DNA of 64,000 bases from JACVRM01 sp963755085 (GTDB lineage: Bacteria > Actinomycetota > Thermoleophilia > Gaiellales > Gaiellaceae). Under the pieces are notes generated by a model, which did not search any database, was not told where the DNA came from, and saw only the letters and a program-made list of their open reading frames with translations. The DNA lies in assembly GCA_963755085.1 (NCBI GenBank), contig CAVWIN010000007.1:1-64000 (forward strand), written 5' to 3'. Made by a program: the position numbers and the translations under genes. Shown here one piece after another: positions 25,152 through 32,395 of the stretch (positions are counted from its first letter, which is position 1; each line of letters begins with the position of its first letter).

Positions 25152-25280
25152 CTATCGCGTCTTGAAGGCACGAATCGTGAGCACGATCCCCCACCACAGG
25201 AGCACCGCGCCTACGACCAGGAGCGGCAGGGCCCACGTGAGAACGGCCCCTGTCGTGAAGTCCGAAGCCACAGTCGTCAT
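25152..25280 (-). CDS. 42-residue single-span membrane protein of the oxidase cluster
   Basis: ATG at 25,280 and TAG at 25,152. The peptide has a short outside part (TTVASDFTTGA), one membrane helix (WALPLLVVGAVLLWWGIVLT) and a basic tail (RAFKTR). It is preceded by GAGGTGAGAGGACG, a good ribosome site. It lies between ctaG and SCO on the same strand with gaps of only 25 and 4 bp, which argues that it is real. It may be a small oxidase subunit or assembly factor (inference). It is easily missed in annotation because of its size. Confidence 0.7.
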   Translation of the reverse strand: MTTVASDFTTGAVLTWALPLLVVGAVLLWWGIVLTIRAFKTR

Positions 25281-25305
25281 CGTCCTCTCACCTCCTCGTT
25301 GACGT

Positions 25306-26145
25306 CTAGTGCTCTCCGACGAGCTGGCGCATCCACCCTCGCCGTCGGCCTTCCGGGCCGAGCCAGCCGTAGACGCAGGCGAGCGCGACCACGATCCACG
25401 GCACCGATGCCGGCACCCACATGATTCCTGCCGCGAGCTGCTGGTCGGCGAGGGCGGAGAGGCCCAACGGTCGTCGGGCGAGATCCGCGTAGTGCGCGTA
25501 CAGCGGCGATGGAGCCATCGCGATCACAACCGCGAGGACCCAGCCGACGAGCATCGCCCCGATCGCATAGACGGCCCGCCCCGGGAGCGCGAGCCGTGCG
25601 CGGAACGGCCCGTCGCCGAGCACGTGGGCCCAGAACAGCAAGGCCGTGAGGAAGAACGTGAGGTGCTCGAGGTCGTGCACGGCCGGGGAGGAGAGCGCCG
25701 CGTCGTACAGCGCCGGCACGTGCCAGAGCAGGAAGACCCCGTTCATCAAGACGAACGCGACGGCCGGCACGACGAGCCAGCGTCCGATGACGCGAACGGG
25801 CGCAGCCCACGCGCCACGCGCGATGCCGCCGGCGGCCGCGCGCCGGTACGAGAGCGGGAAGGGACGCCACAGGCGATTCCACGGCCGGCTGAGCACGATC
25901 AGCGGAGCGGCAACTTCGATGAGCAGGACGTGCTGCAGCATGTGCATCGAGAAGAGCGAGTCGGCCAGCCGATCGACCGGCGGGGAGACGGCGAGCACGA
26001 CGGTCGCCAGGCCGCCGGCGAAGAGCGGTGTCCGCCAGTGTCGCTCGGCGCGCTCCCGTCCGCCGACGGGGCCGCCGCGGCCGCCCAGCGCGTAGAGCAG
26101 CGCTCCGACCACGACGCACACGACGGGCGGCTCGAGGACGAACAC
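25306..26145 (-). CDS. ctaG: CtaG-type cytochrome c oxidase assembly membrane protein
   Basis: 279 residues from a GTG at 26,145, 11 bp after the subunit III stop. About seven to eight helices. Family features are SMHMLQHVLLIEVAAPLIVL near residue 78, WHVPALYDAAL, HDLEHLTFFLTALLFW and ADQQLAAGIMWVPASVPWI, with the conserved His residues thought to bind copper. Members of the caa3_CtaG family (actinobacterial/Bacillus type) help build the CuB site or oxidase. The position in the cluster agrees. Confidence 0.88.
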   Translation of the reverse strand: MFVLEPPVVCVVVGALLYALGGRGGPVGGRERAERHWRTPLFAGGLATVVLAVSPPVDRLADSLFSMHMLQHVLLIEVAAPLIVLSRPWNRLWRPFPLSYRRAAAGGIARGAWAAPVRVIGRWLVVPAVAFVLMNGVFLLWHVPALYDAALSSPAVHDLEHLTFFLTALLFWAHVLGDGPFRARLALPGRAVYAIGAMLVGWVLAVVIAMAPSPLYAHYADLARRPLGLSALADQQLAAGIMWVPASVPWIVVALACVYGWLGPEGRRRGWMRQLVGEH

Positions 26146-26156
26146 CTGCGACCTCG

Positions 26157-26759
26157 TCAGAAGAGGTAGAGGAAGGCGAAGGTGACGGCGCCCACGCCGG
26201 CGAGAAACGTGAGGTAGAAGCCGAGGTCGTCCAGGTCGGCAGCGCTCGAACCCGGGGCGTGGCTTCCGTTGCGGAACGCAGACGCCACGATCATCTCGAG
26301 CCAGATCATCGTGAGCAGCACGGTGAGCGCGAAGAGCCCCGTCCAGCCGACGAAGACGCTCGCGAACCCACCGTCCGTCGGCCCGAAATCGATCTGCGTG
26401 TACTCGATCACCTGCAGGACAACTGCGGCGAGGCCGACGAGCAGTGCCGCGAGGGAAAGCCACCGCGACGTGCTGTCCCGGCCGCGCGCGAGCTCCGACC
26501 GGGCCCACGCCACGATCCCCGCGCTGACGACGGCCGCCAGCATGATCGCGATCCCCCAGCCGACCGGTGCCTTCAGGTCGTTCGGCCGCCAGAGGCCGGA
26601 CGTATTGAGTGACGCAAGGTAGAGGTACGCGAAGAGGAAGGGCACGAAGAGGAACACCGTCGACGAGACCAGCAGCCTCGTCCCGGTCCAGTTGTTCCGC
26701 TCCTTCACCTCGACGGGCTCGGGCTCGATCTCGACAACCAGCTGCGCTGCGTCCGACAC
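26157..26759 (-). CDS. Heme-copper oxidase subunit III
   Basis: 200 residues, five helices: a short CoxC/CyoC-like subunit III. It starts at ATG 26,759, 3 bp after the subunit I stop. The first helix is FLFVPFLFAYLYLASL after a cytoplasmic tail, and VVLQVIEYTQIDF with its Glu lies near residue 118. Subunit III stabilises subunit I and protects it from turnover inactivation. It is followed on the strand by ctaG. Confidence 0.85.
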   Translation of the reverse strand: MSDAAQLVVEIEPEPVEVKERNNWTGTRLLVSSTVFLFVPFLFAYLYLASLNTSGLWRPNDLKAPVGWGIAIMLAAVVSAGIVAWARSELARGRDSTSRWLSLAALLVGLAAVVLQVIEYTQIDFGPTDGGFASVFVGWTGLFALTVLLTMIWLEMIVASAFRNGSHAPGSSAADLDDLGFYLTFLAGVGAVTFAFLYLF

Positions 26760-26762
26760 CGT

Positions 26763-28673
26763 CTACCTCCCTCCCGGAACGAGCACGGGGGTCGGTGTGG
26801 GCACTGGCTCACCGTACGGATACGGATCCGCGTCGATCACCGGGATGTGCTCGAAGTCATAGGACGGCACCGGCGTCGGCACCTGCCACTCCAACGACTT
26901 CGAATGCCAGGGGTTCGACTCGGCCGGGATGCGCGCGAACACGAGCGACCAGATGAGGTTGGCCAGGAAGACGAGCATCGAGGCGCCGAGGACGAACGCC
27001 GAGACCGACACCCAGTCGTTCAGGAACTGCAGGTTGCCCGGGTACGTGACGACTCGACGTGGCTGCCCCAGGAGGCCGACCGCGAAGAGGGGGAAGAAGG
27101 TGGAGTTGAAGGCGATGAACATGACCCAGAAGTGGATCTTCCCGAGCGTCTGGTTGAGCTGGACGCCGGTCATCTTCGGAAGCCAGTAGTAGATGGCGGC
27201 GAAGAACGTGAAGATCAGCCCGCCCATGATCGTGTAGTGGAAGTGGGCCATCGAGAAGAAGCTGCCGTGGGTCGTGACGTCGCTCGGCACGTCGGAGAGG
27301 AAGACGCCCGAGAGCCCGCCGATGAAGAAGTTGAAGACCCAGGCGAGGCAGAAGAGCATCGGGACGTCGTAGCGGATCTTCCCTCGCCAGAGGGTGCCCA
27401 TCGCGCAGACGAAGATGAAGCCCGTCGGAATCGAGATCAGCTCGGTCGAGAACATGTAGAAGGGCCGCAGGCTTGCGTTCATGCCGCTGACGAACAGGTG
27501 GTGCTGCCAGACGGTGAAGCTGAGGAGCGTGACTCCGAGCATTCCGGCGACGGCCAGCCGGTATCCCCACAGCGGCTTGCGGGCAAAGACCGGGAGCAGC
27601 TCCAGCACGATGCCGAACCCTGGGAGCGCGAGGATGTACACCTCCGGGTGCCCGAAGACCCAGAACAGGTTTTCGTACAGGTACTGACTGCCGCCCTGGC
27701 TCGAGAGGAAGAAGCCCGTCTGCGCCGTCCGATCGAGCGCGACGAGCGTCAAGGTCGTGATCAGGACCGGGGCGGCGAGCACGTTCAACACCGAAGTCGA
27801 GACGATGCCCCAGACGAAGATCGGCAACCGGCTGAAGCTCAGACCGGGCGCGCGCATCGTGAAGACGGTGGCAAGCATGTTGAACGCCAGCAGCGTCATC
27901 GAGATGCCGACGAGCGCGAAGAACATGATGTAGGAGTCCATGCCCATGTTCGCCTGGTCGTTGAGCGGCGCGTAACCGGTCCAGCCGGTCGGGAAACCGC
28001 CGTAGAAGACGGTGGACGTGAGCAGCAGGCCGGCGGCCATCAGCAGCCAGAAGGTGAACGCCTCGATGCGCGGGAAGGCGAGACGGCGGGCGCCGACCAT
28101 CAGCGGGAGGAAGTAGCTTCCGAACGGGCCCAGGATCCCGCTCGTCATCATCCCCATCATCATCGTGCCGTGCAGGCCGACGAGGGTCAGGTACTGGCCG
28201 GCGGGGATCACGTTCGGCTGCGGGCGAAGCAGCTCGAAGCGGATCAGCATCGCGTTGACGCCGCCGAAGGCGATGAAGAAGCCGATCCCGATCAGGTACT
28301 GGAGGCCGACGACCTTGTGGTCAGTCGAGAGGCCGATGTAGCGCGTCCAGCTTCCGGCTGCCCCGGCCCTGGCGCCGCCGTGCTCCTCCAGCTCGTGCAC
28401 CGATGAGGGGCGGCCGACCATGCGAGAGAGCGGGTAGTTGAAGAAGCCCAGGCCGCCGAGGAATCCTGCGACGGCAAGGATGTACGCGAAAAAGAGCGCG
28501 ATGTCGTTCTGGCCCGTGTCAGCCGTGTAATCGAGGCTGGGGCCGCTGATCTGGTGGCCGAGCCACCAGCCGACGTAGTAGCCGACAGCTCCGAGCACCA
28601 CGGCGCTCAGGAGGTTGAAGCCGAGGAGACGCCTGAGGAGCGGCGGCCGCGCGGCAACGGCGGAGGCGTTCAT
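26763..28673 (-). CDS. Heme-copper oxidase subunit I with altered proton channels
   Basis: 636 residues. The ATG at 28,673 overlaps the subunit II stop. Two extra helices (residues 18-40, 60-80) precede the 12-helix core. All metal ligands are visible: His in GLHGTMMMGMM, GHPEVY with the His-Tyr pair, WQHHLFVSGM, and HFHY for the two haems. The xGHPEV glutamate of A1 oxidases is present. But the D-channel Asp (APDMAFPRMNN in Paracoccus) is replaced: GARRLAFPRIEAF. The K-channel Lys (PTGIKVF) is replaced too: PTGFIFV, with a new Glu one turn earlier (FSTEL). It reduces O2 to water in the inner membrane; how protons reach the site is open. Confidence 0.92.
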   Translation of the reverse strand: MNASAVAARPPLLRRLLGFNLLSAVVLGAVGYYVGWWLGHQISGPSLDYTADTGQNDIALFFAYILAVAGFLGGLGFFNYPLSRMVGRPSSVHELEEHGGARAGAAGSWTRYIGLSTDHKVVGLQYLIGIGFFIAFGGVNAMLIRFELLRPQPNVIPAGQYLTLVGLHGTMMMGMMTSGILGPFGSYFLPLMVGARRLAFPRIEAFTFWLLMAAGLLLTSTVFYGGFPTGWTGYAPLNDQANMGMDSYIMFFALVGISMTLLAFNMLATVFTMRAPGLSFSRLPIFVWGIVSTSVLNVLAAPVLITTLTLVALDRTAQTGFFLSSQGGSQYLYENLFWVFGHPEVYILALPGFGIVLELLPVFARKPLWGYRLAVAGMLGVTLLSFTVWQHHLFVSGMNASLRPFYMFSTELISIPTGFIFVCAMGTLWRGKIRYDVPMLFCLAWVFNFFIGGLSGVFLSDVPSDVTTHGSFFSMAHFHYTIMGGLIFTFFAAIYYWLPKMTGVQLNQTLGKIHFWVMFIAFNSTFFPLFAVGLLGQPRRVVTYPGNLQFLNDWVSVSAFVLGASMLVFLANLIWSLVFARIPAESNPWHSKSLEWQVPTPVPSYDFEHIPVIDADPYPYGEPVPTPTPVLVPGGR

Positions 28674-29500
28674 CCGGCCCTCCTTTGCGGGTCCGGGGCA
28701 TAGGTCGTGCTGTACGGCGGCATGTAGCGCGCGACGGACTGGAAGACCTTCCGCTGAGACTTGACCCAGGAGGCGAACGCGGCCGTGCTGACGACATGCC
28801 CCGTGTCGAACATGTATCCGTGCCACAGGCCGCAGAGCTCAGCGCAGCGGATGTCGAAGCTCCTCGGTGACCGCGTGTTGACGAAGACGACGTTGTCTGT
28901 GTTCAGGTTCGCGTCGGCCTTCACTCCGAGCTGATACGCCCAGAACGAGTGCACGGCGTCGAGGGACGTCACGTGGAACTCGATCAGGCGATCGGCGGGC
29001 AGATAGAGCTGTGACGACTCGAGTCCGCCGAAGGTGGGGTAGCGGTACGTGAACTCCCACTGCTGGGCGATCACCTGCACGGGGAGCTTCGGACCGGCGG
29101 GGGTGGCGATCGGATTCGGCCCCTGCCCGCCGCCCGAGCCGCTGTCGAGCAGAGACCAGGTCCCGTAGCCGGCGAGGAAGAGCACGACCGCGGACGTGCT
29201 GATGATCCAGGCGTTCTGCACGCGCGCATTCCCCCGGATCGCCGCGCCTTCCTCGATCCCGCGGCCACGACGGCGGAAGACGATCAGGGCATACGCGAAG
29301 TAGACGACGATGAAGCAGATGATCGGTGTCATCACTGCGGCCAGGACCGTGTTGTCGGTGACCTGTCCGGCCGCCTGCGCCGAGCCCTTCCCGGGCGGAA
29401 GGTGCGGGCCGAGCACGAAGATGACGAGCGGGGTGATGATTAGGCTGGCGACGACCGTCAGGACGGCGATCCGGCGCGCGTGGTTGGGGCCGTTTGCCAT
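28670..29500 (-). CDS. Heme-copper oxidase subunit II (CuA)
   Basis: 276 residues, ATG at 29,500. Three hydrophobic stretches (about 10-30, 48-70, 98-118), then the periplasmic cupredoxin domain. CuA ligands are complete: His in AVHSFWAYQ, the pair C-x3-C in RCAELCGLWHGYMFD with Glu, and then His and Met. No C-terminal cytochrome c domain is present, so electrons must come from a separate carrier; the copper proteins at 23,974 and 29,504 are candidates. The start lies 3 bp after the upstream cupredoxin stop. Confidence 0.92.
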   Translation of the reverse strand: MANGPNHARRIAVLTVVASLIITPLVIFVLGPHLPPGKGSAQAAGQVTDNTVLAAVMTPIICFIVVYFAYALIVFRRRGRGIEEGAAIRGNARVQNAWIISTSAVVLFLAGYGTWSLLDSGSGGGQGPNPIATPAGPKLPVQVIAQQWEFTYRYPTFGGLESSQLYLPADRLIEFHVTSLDAVHSFWAYQLGVKADANLNTDNVVFVNTRSPRSFDIRCAELCGLWHGYMFDTGHVVSTAAFASWVKSQRKVFQSVARYMPPYSTTYAPDPQRRAG

Positions 29501-29503
29501 CGC

Positions 29504-30160
29504 TCAGACGACGTGGAGGAAGCCGTCCATGTAGCCGATCGTCTGCATCGGTCCGCCGAAGCCGTAGATGAACCCCGCGGCGCACGGCACGAAGCACTGC
29601 CAGCGATACCGGCCGGGGCTCCCGGTCCGGAACGAGAACGTGATCGTCCGATGCGCCTTGGCGAGGGGGCAGGGCGCCGCGTCACACTGATTTTTCGCAT
29701 CGTCGGCGACGCCCTCGAGCGGCACGAGGAGATGCATCGACGGGATGGTGAACGTGTGCGACGCGAGCGTGGGATCGAGTACATCGACGGTCTTGCCATC
29801 CACCTGCATGACGTTTCCGACGACGCCCTCCGGCCGGCCCAGGAACGGGTTCCGGAGTCCCGAGGCGCCGTCGAACTGGTACACGGTCACGTGCACGAGC
29901 GCGTGCGCGGGCAGGGTCCAGATCGTGCTGTGCTGCCAGGCGCCCTGCTCGTTCTTCACGAGGTACGAGACCCAGGTCGGCTCCGAGTAGCTCGGTCCGA
30001 GGCCGGCGACTGTCTGCAGCGTCAGGTTCGCCGTCCGGGCACCCTTCGTCGAGATCGAGACCGAGGGCGGCGACGTCGTCAGGTACCCCGCCACGTACCA
30101 GACGAGCAACGCGACGACGACCGCGAGACCAACAGCGACGGCAACAAGCCTTCGTCCCAT
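29504..30160 (-). CDS. Membrane-anchored cupredoxin-like protein of the oxidase cluster
   Basis: 218 residues. An N-terminal anchor (VAVAVGLAVVVALLVWYVAG) is followed by a beta-rich domain with possible copper residues: HVTVYQFDG, SHTFTIPSMHLLVPL, and YRWQCFVPCAAGFIYGFGGP near the end. It has two Cys four residues apart and a terminal MQTIGYMDGFLHV. This resembles a CuA-like or modified blue-copper loop. It is the first gene of the minus-strand run that continues with subunits II, I and III. A role as electron donor or extra oxidase subunit is inferred. Confidence 0.75.
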   Translation of the reverse strand: MGRRLVAVAVGLAVVVALLVWYVAGYLTTSPPSVSISTKGARTANLTLQTVAGLGPSYSEPTWVSYLVKNEQGAWQHSTIWTLPAHALVHVTVYQFDGASGLRNPFLGRPEGVVGNVMQVDGKTVDVLDPTLASHTFTIPSMHLLVPLEGVADDAKNQCDAAPCPLAKAHRTITFSFRTGSPGRYRWQCFVPCAAGFIYGFGGPMQTIGYMDGFLHVV

Positions 30161-30350
30161 GCGCAGGCGCGATCATGAACCTCTGGCAACGCCCGGTCAA
30201 CTGCGGCGAGGTAATCGGATCCCGGGCCCCCTTCGTGCGCTCCTCCGGCCGGGTCCCTATCGACCTCTCAGGTCGTTCTCAGGGGGCTCACAGACGGCCG
30301 CGATTCCCTGATCGGTGAACAACGCCTACTCACCGAACAAGGAGCCGATC

Positions 30351-30524
30351 ATGTCTCTGACCCTCGTCGTCGCCCTCAATGCGGTCATCGCGGCCGCCGT
30401 CGTCACCGTCCTGGCGTACGTGTGTCGAATCCCTTACCGCCTCGATCGTCTCGCTCGACCGCAGCAGCGGGCGGAGGCACACCGGGAGCGCGAGGGCCAC
30501 GCGCCCGAGCGTGCGGCCGCCTGA
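30351..30524 (+). CDS. Small single-span membrane protein
   Basis: 57 residues from ATG 30,351 with an AAGGAG site 9 nt upstream. One helix (LVVALNAVIAAAVVTVLAYV) precedes a strongly charged, Arg/Glu-rich tail. It is divergent from the oxidase operon, whose first start lies 190 bp away. Function unknown. Confidence 0.55.
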   Translation: MSLTLVVALNAVIAAAVVTVLAYVCRIPYRLDRLARPQQRAEAHREREGHAPERAAA

Positions 30525-30723
30525 ATCGGCGGCGCCGCCGTGCGCCAGCCAGAATAGAGTGCGCCACCGCCCACCATCCGAACCGTCACCGTCTCGCCGC
30601 ACGGCGGGTCATTGCCGACTCGGCGAGGAGGCTGAATAGGCGGTCGGAGTAGTTCTCGGATCGGCGGTCATCGGCTCCCGGATCCACTAACCCATTCAGC
30701 GACGACCGCACCCGGCGCGCGGA

Positions 30724-31713
30724 CTATCGATTCACGGCGGCCATTCCGGCTTCGTCATAGCGCTCCCCGCGCACCTCCGGTAGCTCGGCGTCGATTTGCG
30801 CCAGGTCGGCATCGGTCAGCTCGATGTCGACCGCAGCCGCATTTTGCTCGAGGTAAGAGCGGCGCTTCGTGCCGGGAATCGGGACGAGGTCGTCTCCCTG
30901 GGCCAGCACCCACGCGATAGCGAGCTGCGCAGGAGTGACGTCCTTTTCGGCCGCGATCTCCTTGACCTTGTCCGCGAGGCGAGAGTTGGCCTCGAGGTTC
31001 GAGCCGGTGAAGCGCGGGCCGCGGCGGCGGAAGTCGCCCTCGTCGAGCTCATCAGGTGAGCTGAAACGCCCGGCGAGGAATCCCCGTCCGAGCGGTGAGT
31101 AGGGAACGAAGCCGATCCCGAGCTCGCGGCACGTCGGCAGCACTTCTGCTTCGGGGTCGCGCGTCCAGAGCGAGTACTCGGTCTGCACGGCCGTGATCGG
31201 GTGCACCGCGTTCGCCCGCCGGATGGTCTGCGGGGCCGCCTCGCTCAGCCCGACGTGGCGCACCTTGCCCTCGTCCACCAGCTCGGCCATCGCACCGACT
31301 GTCTCTTCGATCGGCACGTTCGGATCCACGCGGTGCTGGTAGTAGAGGTCGACGTAATCGGTTCCGAGCCGCGTGAGCGACCCCTCGATCGAGCTGCGGA
31401 CATGAGCGGCCGAGCCATCCTGAGGCCCCAGCGTCGACATGTCGCCGGGCACCGCATTGTCCGTCCGCCGATTGAACTTGGTCGCGATCACGTACTCCTC
31501 GCGATGCCCCTTGACCGCCCGGCCGACCAGCTCCTCGTTCGTGAGCGGGCCATAGAGCTGTGCCGTGTCGAGAAAATCGATCCCGAGCTCGAGCGCGCGC
31601 CGGATCGTCGCGACGGCCTCCACCTCATCCGTGGAGCCGTAGAACGCCGACATCCCCATGCAGCCCAGCCCGATCGCGGACACTTCGAGATCGCGAAGCA
31701 TGCGACGCGTCAT
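30724..31713 (-). CDS. Aldo/keto reductase
   Basis: 329 residues from ATG 31,713, with an AAGGAAACA ribosome site that makes the earlier in-frame ATG (31,728) unlikely. The catalytic tetrad is in place: Asp and Tyr in DFLDTAQLYGP, Lys in VIATKFN, His in LYYQHRVD. The C-terminal NADPH-binding part includes VPIPGTKRRSYLEQN. It resembles the AKR13/YakC-like group that reduces aldehydes with NADPH. It stands alone, divergent from the lipoprotein gene. Confidence 0.88.
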   Translation of the reverse strand: MTRRMLRDLEVSAIGLGCMGMSAFYGSTDEVEAVATIRRALELGIDFLDTAQLYGPLTNEELVGRAVKGHREEYVIATKFNRRTDNAVPGDMSTLGPQDGSAAHVRSSIEGSLTRLGTDYVDLYYQHRVDPNVPIEETVGAMAELVDEGKVRHVGLSEAAPQTIRRANAVHPITAVQTEYSLWTRDPEAEVLPTCRELGIGFVPYSPLGRGFLAGRFSSPDELDEGDFRRRGPRFTGSNLEANSRLADKVKEIAAEKDVTPAQLAIAWVLAQGDDLVPIPGTKRRSYLEQNAAAVDIELTDADLAQIDAELPEVRGERYDEAGMAAVNR

Positions 31714-31869
31714 CTTGTTTCCTTTCATGCGTTCGAATTCGTACCACTAGCGTCGCCATCCCCCGCCGGGGCGAGTCGGTGCGTGCGACCTGGACGACGC
31801 TTCCCTGGCGGCGGTCGGTGTGACCGCACGCCGCTCGGCGGCGTACTTGCTGTGAAAGGAATGATCCCA

Positions 31870-32205
31870 ATGACGAAGCTGGGGGCAGCGTTGTCGGTCG
31901 GCGCAGCACTCTTCGTCCTGGCCGGCTGCGGGTCGGGTACGACGTCCAGCAGCGTCGTTCGTTCCCACGACTGCTTTGCCGCATGGAACGCCCGCGGCAA
32001 CGAGCGGAACCGTGCAGACCTACTCAGACGCGGCTTCACGATCGGAAGCGTCGAGGGCGGCGTCGTTATCGGCGACCCCGCTCCAGCCGGCAGCCAACAC
32101 GAGGGACAACTGTGCGGCTACCTCTTCCACAGCGCCGCTCGCTTCGTCAGCTACACCGGCGACTGGCGCGGCGACACCTTGCTCTGGACGAACTCAGAGG
32201 GCTAG
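31870..32205 (+). CDS. Small secreted lipoprotein
   Basis: 111 residues from ATG 31,870, 9 nt after AAAGGA; an in-frame ATG at 31,861 is too close to that site. Signal peptide with lipobox LFVLAGC near residue 19, then a Ser/Thr linker and a 75-residue globular part with two Cys (SHDCFAAWNARGNE, GQLCGYLFHS), probably a disulphide. No family is recognised. It is divergent from the aldo/keto reductase. Confidence 0.7.
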   Translation: MTKLGAALSVGAALFVLAGCGSGTTSSSVVRSHDCFAAWNARGNERNRADLLRRGFTIGSVEGGVVIGDPAPAGSQHEGQLCGYLFHSAARFVSYTGDWRGDTLLWTNSEG

Positions 32206-32212
32206 CACGGCC

Positions 32213-32389
32213 GCTGCGCAAGCCCTGCTCGAACGCTGGCTCGACAGCCGAAGCGGGCTCGGCGTCGGCCGCTCGGCACCGATCTTCTGCGCGATCGCCA
32301 GCCAACAGCGGTCGCCGGCACCTATGCAATTCGGCCGGCGCGACCTCACCCGCGCGGGATCGAGCCTCCCGGCCGTCAGCGTCGGATAG
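32213..32389 (+). pseudogene. Tyrosine recombinase (integrase) remnant
   Basis: A frame open from upstream reads AQALLERWLDSRSGLGVGRS then APIFCAIASQQ. This is the pattern before the catalytic His-Leu-x-x-Arg box of phage-type integrases (...W-x-x-x-R-x-x-L-G-x-x-x-x-P-x-F). It ends at TAG 32,387 before any HxxR box. It is the only recombinase trace noticed between 12.9 and 55.7 kb. The match is by pattern only. Confidence 0.45.
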
Positions 32390-32395
32390 CGGCCC

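Noticed and set aside
26847..28406. A 519-codon plus-strand frame
   Set aside because: It runs antisense to oxidase subunit I, whose metal ligands are all visible; the plus frame has no motif.
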